Shown: positions 18,193-27,242, counted from the first letter of the stretch. The stretch is 64,000 nt of DNA from Microbacterium sp. UFMG61 (GCF_015354505.1 NZ_JACAFP010000002.1:62001-126000); one strand, 5' to 3'. Made by a program: numbers and translations. Notes: generated by a model from the letters alone, not told the origin.

Positions 18193-19085
18193 CCACGATC
18201 CGCGTGTCCGAGCTGACGAAGGACTACACGATCAAGAAGGGGCTGCGCCGCAGCGCGTTCCGCGCGGTCGACGGGGTCTCGTTCGAGCTGGTCCCCGGGC
18301 GCACGGTCGCCCTCGTGGGCGAGTCGGGGTCTGGCAAGTCGACGATCGCGCGCATCCTCTCGCGTCTCGAGAAGCCGACGGGGGGACGCATCGAGGTGAC
18401 CAGGGACGACGGCACCCCGGTGCCGCGCGCGCTCTACCGTCGGCACGTGCAGATGGTCTTCCAGGACCCGTTCGCCTCGCTCAACCCGTTCCACACGATC
18501 GAGCACCACGTCGCCCGGCCCATCCGCATCCATCACCCCGATCGCAACACCCGGGCCGTGCACGACAAGGTCGTCTCGATGCTCGAGCGGGTGAACCTGC
18601 ACCCCGCGGCGGAGGTGGCGGCGCGGCGGCCGCACGAGCTCTCGGGCGGACAGCGGCAGCGCGTCGCGATCGCCCGGGCGCTGGCTCCAGGCGCCGAGGT
18701 GCTGATCGCCGACGAGCCGGTCTCGATGCTCGACGTGTCGATCAGGCTCGGAGTGCTCAACCTGCTGGGGCGGCTGCAGCGCGAGGACGATCTGGCGCTG
18801 CTGTACATCACCCACGACCTTGCGACCGCCCGGCACTTCTCGGACGAGATCCTCGTGCTGTACCGCGGACGCATCGTCGAACGCGGGCCGGCGGATGACG
18901 TGATCCTCAATCCGCAGCACGCGTACACGCGGCTGCTCGCCGTCGCGGCACCCGACCCCGAGAAGATCGGAAAGGTGGTCTCGGGAGAGGTGGTCACCGA
19001 TCGGTCGACCCTCGACAACACCGTGTGCTTCAACCATTACACGCAGTCGTGGGAGTCGGCGGAGCGGGAGACCGCAGGTGTCTGA
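18189..19085 (+). CDS. ABC transporter ATP-binding protein, DppF type
   Basis: A 298-residue ATPase with Walker A GESGSGKST, the DppF-type MVFQDPFASLNPFHTI, signature LSGGQRQR, Walker B VLIADEPVSMLD and ITHD switch. After the core, the C-terminal extension includes VCFNHYTQSWE; most DppF proteins have a Cys-rich oligopeptide-transporter tail here, and this one keeps only a single Cys. Its last codons overlap the GH42 gene by 8 bp, tying importer and hydrolase expression together. Confidence 0.95.
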   Translation: MTTIRVSELTKDYTIKKGLRRSAFRAVDGVSFELVPGRTVALVGESGSGKSTIARILSRLEKPTGGRIEVTRDDGTPVPRALYRRHVQMVFQDPFASLNPFHTIEHHVARPIRIHHPDRNTRAVHDKVVSMLERVNLHPAAEVAARRPHELSGGQRQRVAIARALAPGAEVLIADEPVSMLDVSIRLGVLNLLGRLQREDDLALLYITHDLATARHFSDEILVLYRGRIVERGPADDVILNPQHAYTRLLAVAAPDPEKIGKVVSGEVVTDRSTLDNTVCFNHYTQSWESAERETAGV

Positions 19086-21117
19086 GCGCGTCGTATCGCA
19101 TCGCGGGTCCGCACCCTGGCCGACCGAGGGGATCTCCTTCGGCGGCGACTACAGTCCCGAGCAGTGGCCGTGGGAGGTGGTGCTCGAAGACATGGCGCTG
19201 ATGCGCGAGGCGGGGGTGAACCTCGTCACGCTCGGTGTGTTCTCGTGGGCGGTGCACGAGCCTCGCGAGGGCGTCTTCGACTTCTCGTGGGTCGACCGCA
19301 TGCTCGACCTCCTGCACGAGAACGGCATCGCGGTCGACCTCGCCACGCCCACGGCCGCCGTGCCGATGTGGCTGCATCGCCTGCATCCTGAGATCCTTCC
19401 GCAGGACAGGAACCGGCATCCGCTCGCGCCCGGTGGCCGCCTCGGCTGGTGCCCGTCGTCGCCGGTCTTCCGCAGCTACGCCCTGCGGATCGTCGAGCGT
19501 CTGGCCGAGCATGTCGCCGAGCATCCGGCCGTGCGGCTCTGGCACGTCAGCAACGAGCTCGGCGGCGGCAACGCGCGCTGCCACTGCCCGGTCTCGAACG
19601 CACGATTCCGTGAATGGGTCGCGGCGAAGTACGGCACCGTCGATGCGCTCAACGCGGCGTGGGGCATGGCGTTCTGGGGCAACACCTACTCGTCGTTCGA
19701 AGAGGTGACCACGCCGTGGGGTGAGACGGCGCACAACCCGGGCCAGCTCCTCGACTACGAGCGGTTCTCATCCGCCGAGCTGCTCGACCACTACCGCGCC
19801 GAGAAAGACGTGCTGCGGCGGCTCGCCCCCGGCGTGCCGGTGACGACCAACTTCATGGTCGGTCTCGGGCCCGACGTGGTCGACTACACCCGGTGGGCCG
19901 ACGAGATGGACATCGTGGCCAACGATCACTACACGTTCGGACCCGACCCCCTGCGGCACCAGGACCTGGCCTTCAGCGGCGATCGCATGCGCGGGCTCAG
20001 CGGCGGCGAGCCGTGGATGCTCATGGAGCACGCCACCGGAGCATCCAGCTGGCATCGCATCAATCAGCCGAAGGCGCCGGGCGAGCTCGCGCGGCACGCC
20101 CTCGCGCACGTGGCCCGCGGGTCAGACAGTGTCATGTACTTCCAGTGGCGCGCCTCGCGATCGGGCACCGAACAGTTCCACTCGGCGATGCTGCCGCACT
20201 CGGGACCGCAGAGTCGCGTCTTCCGTGATGTGGTCGACCTCGGTGCGCACCTCGAGGCGCTCGCCGAGGTGAGGGGGAGCACGGTCGCGCCCGCCGAGGT
20301 CGCGATCCTGCACGACAACGAGGCCGGATGGGCGCTGAAGTCGGGGCTCAAGCCGATCAACGACCTCCGCTACGCCGACACCGCGCGGTCCGTGCACAAC
20401 GCCCTGTTCGCCCGGGCGGTCACGGCCGACGTCGTCGCGCCGTGGACGGCTCTCGACCCCTACCGACTGGTGATCGTGCCGGGACTGTTCCTCGTCTCGG
20501 ACGAGGATGCGCGCGCCGTGCACGACTTCGTCGAGGCCGGTGGCACCGTGCTCGTCACCTGGTTCTCGGGCATCGTCGACGAGGTCAACACGGTGCGTCT
20601 CGGTGGATACCCCGGAGCGTTCCGAGAGCTGCTCGGGGTCACGAGCGAGGAGTTCTCGCCGCTGGATGCCGATCAGAACCTGCGACTCGACAACGGCTGG
20701 ACGGTGCGGCGCTGGGCCGAGCGGCTGCGCGAACCCGAGCCCGACGACGGCACCGAGGTGCTGGCGCGTCACACCGAGGGAGCGCTCGCCGGAGGGCCTG
20801 CGCTCACGAGGCGTCGAGTCGGGGCCGGGACGGCGTACTACCTGTCGGTCGACCTCGACGCCGAGAGCCTGGGCGCGCTGATCGATCGGCTGCTCGATGA
20901 GACGGGGATCGCGTCGACCGCTGCGGTGTCGCCCGGGATCGAAGCAGTCCGACGGGTGGGGGAGGATGCCACGTACCTCTTCCTCATCAACCACGCGGGT
21001 GAGGACGGATGGGCCGAATCTCCGGGAGTCGACCTTCTGACCGGTACCGAGCACTCGGGGACCGTCTCGATCGCTGCGGGAGGAGTCGCGGTCATCCGAG
21101 AGCATGGGGGCGGCTGA
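19078..21117 (+). CDS. Beta-galactosidase, GH42
   Basis: A 679-residue enzyme with the GH42 start GGDYSPEQWP, acid/base E160 in VSNELGGGNARCHC and nucleophile E317 in MLMEHATGASSWH. The GH42 trimerisation domain (VIVPGLFLVSDEDARA, VLVTWFSGIVDE) and a small C-terminal beta domain follow. There is no signal peptide, so it acts in the cytoplasm on beta-galactosides. It is the last gene of the importer operon (GTG start inside the upstream ATPase). This suggests the imported oligosaccharide carries beta- as well as alpha-galactose, or that the importer also takes galacto-oligosaccharides. Confidence 0.95.
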   Translation: MSERVVSHRGSAPWPTEGISFGGDYSPEQWPWEVVLEDMALMREAGVNLVTLGVFSWAVHEPREGVFDFSWVDRMLDLLHENGIAVDLATPTAAVPMWLHRLHPEILPQDRNRHPLAPGGRLGWCPSSPVFRSYALRIVERLAEHVAEHPAVRLWHVSNELGGGNARCHCPVSNARFREWVAAKYGTVDALNAAWGMAFWGNTYSSFEEVTTPWGETAHNPGQLLDYERFSSAELLDHYRAEKDVLRRLAPGVPVTTNFMVGLGPDVVDYTRWADEMDIVANDHYTFGPDPLRHQDLAFSGDRMRGLSGGEPWMLMEHATGASSWHRINQPKAPGELARHALAHVARGSDSVMYFQWRASRSGTEQFHSAMLPHSGPQSRVFRDVVDLGAHLEALAEVRGSTVAPAEVAILHDNEAGWALKSGLKPINDLRYADTARSVHNALFARAVTADVVAPWTALDPYRLVIVPGLFLVSDEDARAVHDFVEAGGTVLVTWFSGIVDEVNTVRLGGYPGAFRELLGVTSEEFSPLDADQNLRLDNGWTVRRWAERLREPEPDDGTEVLARHTEGALAGGPALTRRRVGAGTAYYLSVDLDAESLGALIDRLLDETGIASTAAVSPGIEAVRRVGEDATYLFLINHAGEDGWAESPGVDLLTGTEHSGTVSIAAGGVAVIREHGGG

Positions 21118-21136
21118 CGGGCGTCGGATCCGATGC

Positions 21137-21177
21137 TGATCATATTATCGGCGTCTGATCTGGTGATAATGTTATCG
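21137..21177. repeat. Tandem GATAA-type operator-like repeats
   Basis: Two 14-bp copies, TGATCATATTATCG (21137-21150) and TGATAATGTTATCG (21164-21177), agree at 12 of 14 bases and start 27 bp apart. The second contains the near-palindrome GATAA-TG-TTATC. They lie in the gap between the GH42 stop and a small membrane-protein gene. The binding protein is unknown. Confidence 0.45.
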
Positions 21178-21251
21178 CCGATCCGCCGGGAGGCGGAGTC
21201 CTCTTCGGCTTTCATGGGGGATCGCCGCGGGCGCTTGATAGCGTCGATCGT

Positions 21252-21548
21252 ATGTTCGTCGCAGGTGTGGTCGCCGCCGTCCTCGGAATCGTCCTCTTCC
21301 ACGTCGCTCTCGGGAGGACCCTGCGAGCGAATGCGGCGGATCGAATTCCGGCGGGGAGGCGCCCGACGGTGTCTCCCCGCGGTTCGGTCGCGCTTCGTGC
21401 AGCGGGCGCGGGCCTGATGATCCTCGGGGCGGGACTGGTGAGCGGCGAGGGTCTGCACTGGACCGTGCTGGTCCTGCTCGCGGGTCCGGTCGCCGCGATG
21501 ATCGCGATCGGCCTCCACAACCAGCGGGTGCGCCAGTCGTCGGAGTAG
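21252..21548 (+). CDS. Small membrane protein, unknown function
   Basis: A 98-residue protein with three hydrophobic segments: residues 2-20 (VAGVVAAVLGIVLFHVAL), about 46-62 and about 67-87. An Arg-rich loop joins the first two. No family is recognised. The composition is that of a real membrane protein and differs from the Arg/Asp-rich shadow frames common here. Tandem GATAA-type repeats lie 75-115 bp upstream, so it may be regulated on its own. Confidence 0.6.
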   Translation: MFVAGVVAAVLGIVLFHVALGRTLRANAADRIPAGRRPTVSPRGSVALRAAGAGLMILGAGLVSGEGLHWTVLVLLAGPVAAMIAIGLHNQRVRQSSE

Positions 21549-22149
21549 TGCAGAGAGATAGGGTGCGCTCGGGTTGGTTCCGTTCAAAGTCGCTTGCTGA
21601 TCCGTGATCGTCACCCCCGGGATCAGTGCGGCCGCCTTGTACAGCGTTGCCCTGAACTCCGTAGGCACGGTTCGTCGATAGCCGAAAGTGTCCGCTGAAA
21701 GTGGGTGGGCCGAGAGCGCACGCCGTTGCTCGCGAAGCTGCCGCTTGCTGGGGAAGAGCGGATATCAGGCGTCAAGGCGGGATTCGAGGATGATCCGGCC
21801 GAGTGCGACGAGGATCAGCAGTCCACCCGTCCAGTGAGCGAGACAAGCGCAGGGCCGGATGACCCCATCGTGGAACTCAGAGCAGTCAGAACTGGGTCAC
21901 GCATCGGCCGCGAGAACGATCTCGATCACGTGGATGGTCGTCTCGATGAGGCAGCCAGCGCGGTGTGCTCACACTGTGGTCGAGTTCGTCACCAGGGCAA
22001 AGCAGAACCTCCCGCCATGAAGAAGCTAGGCGAGGGTTTCTCGGACCATTGCAAGGATGCCCATCGGTACGTCCCGGACGTGCTTGGAACGCTGGAGGTC
22101 CTTGCGCAGACGCGCGATGACCGGGATCTCCGTTCGCGCTGTTCGAGGA
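21549..22149. other. Decayed intergenic stretch with gene remnants
   Basis: No intact gene is visible in these 600 bp. On the minus strand there are three short protein-like fragments that end in stops: one listed separately (21579-21704); one at 21772-21882 reading CLAHWTGGLLILVALGRIIL, like a terminal membrane helix; and one ending at 22026 with RLRKDLQRSKHVRDVPMG followed by MVRETLA. The last two are not assigned to families. The region looks like a graveyard of truncated genes between two intact loci. Confidence 0.5.
21579..21704 (-). pseudogene. Remnant of a CU044_5270-type protein
   Basis: The fragment reads TVPTEFRATLYKAAALIPGV and then TITDQQATLNG. This resembles the C-terminal P-x-x-x-R-A-x-L-Y-x-A-A-x-x-I-P-G-V-x-V motif of actinobacterial CU044_5270 family proteins, which are usually encoded next to ECF sigma factors. 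Only about 40 residues remain, with no start and no partner sigma gene in the window. The family assignment is from memory of the motif. Confidence 0.4.
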
Positions 22150-23808
22150 TCAGGGATTGGAATCCTCCCGTCCGCTCGCGAGATCGATGAGTCTCATCTG
22201 AAGCATCGCGGCGAAGCGTGCCCGAGGATCCTCGAGGTCGATGCCGCTGACTTCGATGACCCGTCGCAAGCGGTACCGGAAGGTGTTCCCGTGCACATAG
22301 GTGGCTTTGGCCGCATCGGCGACGTCGCCGAACGCGTTCAGCCATGCGCTCAGGGTGTCGACGAGTGAGCTGTGGTGCTCCGCGTCGTATGCCACCAGTC
22401 GGGCGATGGGGCCGGAGGGGAGTTCCACGGCGTCCCGGGGGATGTCGAGCAGGAGCGCCTCGGCGTAGACATCCTCGAAGCGGGCCACCTGGCCACTCAG
22501 TGACGAAGACTCGAGCACATGCAACGCTCTGTCCGCTTGACTGCGCGAGCGGGGAAGGTCGCTGAGAACCGGGACGACGCGACCGATACCGATAAGTGGG
22601 CTGAGCGGTGTGCGCACTCGGGCGACGAACTCCTCGGCGAGGCGCGTGACGGAGACATCGGCGTTCGTCGTTGCGATCGGCAGGACCCCGTAGGTCACTT
22701 CTTCGACGCGGCAGGATGCCGCTCGGGGGTGCGCGAACGAGAAGTGCGTGGCGAACGCATCGGCTACTTTGCGGCGTTCGGCGGCGACGTCGGCGTACGA
22801 AAGATCCGCGGTCGCCGGGGCACCGACGCTCAGTGCGAAGACGACCGAAGGCTCGTCACGGAGCCCGAGCTTGCGCGCTGCCTCTGCACTCCCGGAGCCC
22901 CGTCCGAGGACCGAAGCCAGCAGTTCGTCGCTGATCCTGCGTTCGATGTCGGCATCGGCACGCTGCCAGATGAGATGCATGGCGGCGAGCTCGGAGGATT
23001 CACGCAAGACTCGGTCCTGTTCTGAGCTCAGCCCCTCCGAGGCGACCCAGATGGTACCGAGGATCTCATCGCCCGCGCGCACGGCGATCGCCACTCGCCC
23101 TGTTTCCTCTGGTGGCGCGCCCGCCGCCGCTGGGAGAGGAGCAACATTCACGGGGCCATCGGAGCGATAGATCGCCTGGAAGACGCCCGCGTCTTCGAGG
23201 AATCGGGTGTACTGCGCGGGGACCTGGCGACCCAGAATCGTCTGCGTCCGGGAGCTGTCGACGCTCTCACGCACGCTGGAGAATGCGAGCAGTCTCGAAT
23301 GTCTGTCCTCGATCGTCACGGAAGCCTTCAACAGAGCCGCGATCGAGTTCGCGACCGCGAAGAGGTCGCCTGCGGTGATTCCTCCGAACGATCGCCCGCG
23401 AGCGCCGTCAGGATTCCGCGGTGTCATGAGGGTTCTCAGCATCGCGGCGAGGTGACCCCAAGAAGCCCCGTGAGAAAGGGAAAGCAGGGGCACCCCCGCA
23501 CTCTTCACCGCGGCGCGGAGGGCAGCGGATGCCTCGAACGGAGCGCGGACGATGAGGCCCGCCGCGGATCGATCGCCCAGATCATCGATGGCCTTCCGGA
23601 CTGCGTCGCTCGAACGAAGTCCGATCCCGAGCACCAGAGCGCCTTCGCCGACATCAAGCTCGTCTTCGGGATCCTGGATGATGATCGTCTTGACGCGGCG
23701 CTGGACGTCCAGCGGCTCGCACACGGGCTGCAGTATCGTCGGTCCGAACTCCGTCAGCACGCGGCCCACGGTGGTTTCGGGTCGGAGGTGTGAATGTTCC
23801 GATGACAT
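22150..23808 (-). CDS. PucR-family transcriptional regulator
   Basis: A 552-residue regulator. The N-terminal PucR domain (about residues 10-130) is followed by a GAF-like sensory segment (AGDLFAVANSIAALLKASVTIED onwards), a GGDEF-like region, and the C-terminal PucR helix-turn-helix (DAAKATYVHGNTFRYRLRRVIEVSGIDLEDPRARF), which is diagnostic. GAGGAG precedes the ATG. It lies 52 bp after the racemase gene on the same strand, so it is either the last gene of the amino-acid operon or its own unit. PucR-type proteins usually activate nitrogen or amino-acid catabolic genes, which fits control of the neighbouring operons. Confidence 0.92.
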   Translation of the reverse strand: MSSEHSHLRPETTVGRVLTEFGPTILQPVCEPLDVQRRVKTIIIQDPEDELDVGEGALVLGIGLRSSDAVRKAIDDLGDRSAAGLIVRAPFEASAALRAAVKSAGVPLLSLSHGASWGHLAAMLRTLMTPRNPDGARGRSFGGITAGDLFAVANSIAALLKASVTIEDRHSRLLAFSSVRESVDSSRTQTILGRQVPAQYTRFLEDAGVFQAIYRSDGPVNVAPLPAAAGAPPEETGRVAIAVRAGDEILGTIWVASEGLSSEQDRVLRESSELAAMHLIWQRADADIERRISDELLASVLGRGSGSAEAARKLGLRDEPSVVFALSVGAPATADLSYADVAAERRKVADAFATHFSFAHPRAASCRVEEVTYGVLPIATTNADVSVTRLAEEFVARVRTPLSPLIGIGRVVPVLSDLPRSRSQADRALHVLESSSLSGQVARFEDVYAEALLLDIPRDAVELPSGPIARLVAYDAEHHSSLVDTLSAWLNAFGDVADAAKATYVHGNTFRYRLRRVIEVSGIDLEDPRARFAAMLQMRLIDLASGREDSNP

Positions 23809-23859
23809 GAGCCACTCCTCGGCCTCGTGCGGTCGCCGCTAGAAGGCTAGCAGCGACCG

Positions 23860-24984
23860 TCATGCGGACAAGGGATGCCAAGCGCGACGAACGGTGAACC
23901 GTTCGAGAACCTCCGCGATCGGCGTCACGCCCAGTCCGTGACCTTGAGGGACCGAGATCCTTCCGTTCACCAACCGGAACGGCTCAGTGAGATCCGTCGC
24001 GTAGTAGCGCTCAGAAGCTGAGGTGTCGCCGGGCATGGTGAACCCGGGAAGCGCGGCGAGAGCCACATTCGCCGCTCGCCCGATCCCCGTCTCGAGCATG
24101 CCGCCGCACCACACCGGGATCTCGTGGGCCGCGCACAGATCATGCACTCGCCGCGCTTCGAGGTAACCGCCGACTCGTCCGGGCTTGATGTTGACGATGC
24201 TGCAGGCCCCCAGCTCGATCGCTGCCGCGGCTGCCCGCGCGGAGGTTATCGATTCGTCGAGGCAGATGGGGGTAGAGATGGCTCTCGCGAGGGCGGCGTG
24301 TCCGAGAAGGTCATCGGCGGGGAGGGGCTGTTCGAGGAGGGTCAAGTCGAAGGCATCGAGGCCGGCGAGCAGGCGGATATCACTGCGTCGATATGCAGCG
24401 TTCGCATCGACCTGCAGATCGATGTCGCCGAAGCGTTCGCGAACGGCGCGCACCGCACCGATGTCCCACCCCGGTTCGATCTTGAGCTTGATCCGGAGGT
24501 AGCCGGCGTCCAGAGATGCGGCGACGTCGTCCAGCAGTTGATCGATCGTGTCGGTGATGCCGAGGGAGACTCCGCACGGCACGGAGTCGCGCACCGCGCC
24601 GAGCGCCGACGCGAACGAGACGCCCTGAGCACGCAACTGGGCATCGAGGATCGCGGTCTCCAGAGCGGATTTCGAGAGTCGGTGCCCCTTGAACGCGTCG
24701 AGCGCGGGCGAGACGTGCTGCGATGCGAAGTCATCGCCGAGTGCTTGCTGTGCGGTCCGAATCGCCGGCAGGAAGAAACGCTCGAGCATGACCGCCGCTC
24801 CGGTCGTGTACTCGGACGAGTACAGCGGCGATTCGCTTGCGCCGCACTCGCCCCATCCTTCGGCATCTTCGGTGACAGCACGCACGACCAGCACCTGCCG
24901 AACCGTCTCCGTGCCGAACGATGTTCTGAATGGCGAAACGAGTGGTATCTCCACCACTCGGGTCTCAACTCCAGTGAGTCTCAT
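23860..24984 (-). CDS. N-succinylamino acid racemase / o-succinylbenzoate synthase family (NSAR/OSBS)
   Basis: A 374-residue enolase-superfamily protein starting MRLTGVETRVVEIPLVSPFRTSFG, typical of the NSAR/OSBS subfamily. The catalytic set is complete: the KxK motif in LRIKLKIEPGW, metal ligands Asp in QVDANAAY, Glu in LLEQPL and Asp in CLDESI, and the second catalytic Lys in VNIKPGRVGG. Members can act as o-succinylbenzoate synthase (menaquinone) or racemise N-succinyl amino acids. No other men gene is nearby, and the gene overlaps a GNAT transferase gene that follows an M20 hydrolase gene. That context is the one seen for NSAR in Geobacillus, so racemase is the preferred reading. AGGAG lies upstream of the ATG. 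Confidence 0.9.
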   Translation of the reverse strand: MRLTGVETRVVEIPLVSPFRTSFGTETVRQVLVVRAVTEDAEGWGECGASESPLYSSEYTTGAAVMLERFFLPAIRTAQQALGDDFASQHVSPALDAFKGHRLSKSALETAILDAQLRAQGVSFASALGAVRDSVPCGVSLGITDTIDQLLDDVAASLDAGYLRIKLKIEPGWDIGAVRAVRERFGDIDLQVDANAAYRRSDIRLLAGLDAFDLTLLEQPLPADDLLGHAALARAISTPICLDESITSARAAAAAIELGACSIVNIKPGRVGGYLEARRVHDLCAAHEIPVWCGGMLETGIGRAANVALAALPGFTMPGDTSASERYYATDLTEPFRLVNGRISVPQGHGLGVTPIAEVLERFTVRRAWHPLSA

Positions 24985-25796
24985 GCGATCTCCTGCTCCT
25001 TCGGTGTGGCGGTGTCGATCAGATAGTGGCCGTCGCGCTCGAAACCGACGATGCGAGCTCCGGCGCGCATACGGTCGCCCAGTTCGCGGCGCAGTTCGAG
25101 GCGCCACGCAGCCGCGCGCACGGGGTCCTCGAGACGCATCGCTTCGATGTCGCCGGGTACTCGCACGCGGACGAGGTCCGCCGGTGACGCCTGGTCGGCA
25201 GGTCGTCCTCCGTGGTGCGGGAGACGCCGATCGAGCCGCCAGCGCACGAGCAGTCGGTCGCTCGCATCATCGCGGTTGACGCTGTCGTCCATCGCTCCGT
25301 AGAGATCCGAGAAGTACTCGACGGGCTCTGCGCCGAGCTTCGCCAGATTGAAGTGGGCGTTGCGCCGGATCGCCGGGTCGAACGTCCAGGTCATCGTCTG
25401 CATATGAGCGGAGAGCGCCCACGAGCGCTGGCGCAGTTTGAGGGCTAGTCCGATACTGCGGCCCTGGGCGCTTCGCGGAACCCCGGCTATGTGACTGTGG
25501 AAGTTACGGGTTGCGGGTGGCGAGCAGAATCCGAAGCACGCACCCAGCAGCTCACCTCCCTCATACGCTCCGAACACAGGGTTGCCGGAGATGACGAGCG
25601 CCCGCAGCAGGTCAGCGGTCACCGGGGTGCCTGTCGGTCCTGTCCTCCACACGGCTTCATAGAGGCGTTGGACAGCGGAGAGCGACCGCATGTCGTCGAT
25701 CTCGCGGACTTCGACACCGGAACGGTGTGCGGCCTGGGATGCGTCCTGGTCAGCGTCGATGACGATCTGCCGAACGGCGTCAGGAATGCGCACCAT
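24981..25796 (-). CDS. GNAT-family acyltransferase, candidate succinyl-CoA:D-amino acid N-succinyltransferase
   Basis: A 271-residue protein. The N-terminal half carries a GNAT fold with GAYEGGELLGACFGF (beta4), the acyl-CoA loop region SAQGRSIGLALKLRQR, and TWTFDPAIRRNAHFNLAKLGA. A longer C-terminal part (VRVRVPGDIEAMRL onwards) resembles the extended GNATs found beside NSAR genes. The start at 25796 has a strong AAGGAGG. The gene overlaps the M20 stop by 17 bp and the racemase start by four, so the three are translationally coupled. In Geobacillus kaustophilus the equivalent enzyme succinylates D-amino acids; that role is inferred here. Confidence 0.85.
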   Translation of the reverse strand: MVRIPDAVRQIVIDADQDASQAAHRSGVEVREIDDMRSLSAVQRLYEAVWRTGPTGTPVTADLLRALVISGNPVFGAYEGGELLGACFGFCSPPATRNFHSHIAGVPRSAQGRSIGLALKLRQRSWALSAHMQTMTWTFDPAIRRNAHFNLAKLGAEPVEYFSDLYGAMDDSVNRDDASDRLLVRWRLDRRLPHHGGRPADQASPADLVRVRVPGDIEAMRLEDPVRAAAWRLELRRELGDRMRAGARIVGFERDGHYLIDTATPKEQEIA

Positions 25797-26940
25797 TGGT
25801 CGCCTCCTTCTCGTGCTGCAGCTCGCGGAGCAACTCGGCGAGCAGGCGAGTGCGGGGGACGAGTTCTTCGACGACGACGTGCTCGTCGTCGGCGTGAGCT
25901 CCCCCGCCGACGGCACCGAGGCCGTCCAGGGTGGGAGTACCGACGCCTGCGGTGAAGTTGCCGTCGGACGCACCGCCGACGCTTGCTCCCATCACCTCTT
26001 CGGCTCCGGAGCGGGCAGCGATTCGACGGAATCGAGCGAACAGCCCGGCCGAGCTCGAACGGGTCAACGGCGGGTGCGTAGGGCCCCCGCTGATGTCGAG
26101 TGTCGCACCGTGGAGCTGCGGTAGCAGAGCCATGATCTCGCGGTGAACGCGCTGCTGTTCGGTGAGTGTGCGGGCTCGGACATCGACGCTGAACTCGCCG
26201 ACCGCCGGCACCGTGTTCGACGCGCTGCCGGCCTCCGCTCGCGTCACGGTCACTGTCGTTCCGAGCGCAGGAGCGTTGAGCCCATCGACCGCGAGCACTT
26301 GGTTGGCGACCTCCACGGTGGCGTTGATGCCACGCTCGGGATCGAGTCCGGCGTGTGCGGCGCGCCCGTGCACCCTCACCCGATATCGCGAGACCCCTTT
26401 CCTCTCGGTCTTCAACGCGCCTCCCGGCGCGGATGCTTCGAGGATCAGGGCAGCGGCGTGAGTGCGCGCCTCCGACTCGATGAGAGGTCGGGACGTCTTG
26501 GATCCCGGTTCCTCGTCACCGGAGACGAAGAGGGTGATCCCGTCAGGAGAGGGCAGATCGGCGATCGCGTGCATCGCCATGACGATCCCCGCCTTCATGT
26601 CGAAGCATCCCGGGCCGGTGAGCAGGCCATCTCGCACCTCCGCCGGATGATCACGGATGGAGCCGATAGGCCAGACCGTGTCGTGGTGCGCGACGATGAG
26701 AACACGAGGTGAAGTGCCGAAGCGCCAACGAAGATGGGTGACGCCGTCGATCTCGATGCGCTCCGCGGGTCTGCCCAGGTACCGAGCCCCGATCTCATCG
26801 ACGAGTCGGGCGCTCCTGGCGACGGCGTCATGGTCATCCGACGGTGATTCGCATCGCACCAGTTCCCGTATCTCCGAGACCATGACATCGACATCGAACG
26901 GGTGATGCCCACGCTGTGCGGACGTCAGTGGTGCGGGCAC
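25780..26940 (-). CDS. M20 metallopeptidase, candidate N-succinyl-L-amino acid hydrolase
   Basis: A 386-residue M20/CPG2-like protein. The metal-binding and catalytic motifs are visible: VLIVAHHDTVWP (first His and Asp), GPGCFDMKAG (bridging Asp), SGDEEPGS (catalytic Glu and metal Glu), a metal Asp/Glu position in LILEAS, and GGGAHADDE near the end (last His). The lid domain contains GRAAHAGLDPERGINA. It starts with GTG preceded by GAGGAG. It leads the minus-strand operon, so it is probably the desuccinylase that makes the D-to-L conversion irreversible. Glutamate carboxypeptidase-like activity is the alternative. Confidence 0.88.
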   Translation of the reverse strand: MPAPLTSAQRGHHPFDVDVMVSEIRELVRCESPSDDHDAVARSARLVDEIGARYLGRPAERIEIDGVTHLRWRFGTSPRVLIVAHHDTVWPIGSIRDHPAEVRDGLLTGPGCFDMKAGIVMAMHAIADLPSPDGITLFVSGDEEPGSKTSRPLIESEARTHAAALILEASAPGGALKTERKGVSRYRVRVHGRAAHAGLDPERGINATVEVANQVLAVDGLNAPALGTTVTVTRAEAGSASNTVPAVGEFSVDVRARTLTEQQRVHREIMALLPQLHGATLDISGGPTHPPLTRSSSAGLFARFRRIAARSGAEEVMGASVGGASDGNFTAGVGTPTLDGLGAVGGGAHADDEHVVVEELVPRTRLLAELLRELQHEKEATNGAHS

Positions 26941-27242
26941 GGGTGCTCCTCGGGTCGGTGGGGACGTGACTCTCAGTGTGAGGATCCGCGTGCCGGTTAT
27001 GAATGTCTGATCTCACGAACGGTCGGATGGAGTTTGGGAATATTCGACGACGAGTGGCGACTGGCTCCCGATGGTGAAAGATTCCCAATCCGCCTTCGTG
27101 CTTTGTGTCGAATGCACGAAACGGGGGCCGTGCCCGGCGCCTACGCTCTGACAATCAGTTGAGATCGCGGCCGAAGACATGAACCCGTCCCACTCACCTG
27201 AACCCGCACGTCTGGATCCCATCGACGAAGAAGGAAGAATCC
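26941..27242. promoter_or_regulatory. Divergent promoter region with inverted repeat TTGGGAAT ... ATTCCCAA
   Basis: This 302-bp gap separates the M20-GNAT-NSAR operon from the amino-acid ABC importer. Perfect inverted half-sites TTGGGAAT (27034-27041) and ATTCCCAA (27081-27088) are 47 bp apart, a spacing that would put two sites on one helix face within about half a turn. They are good candidates for PucR or LysR binding. No gene is seen in the gap. Confidence 0.45.
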
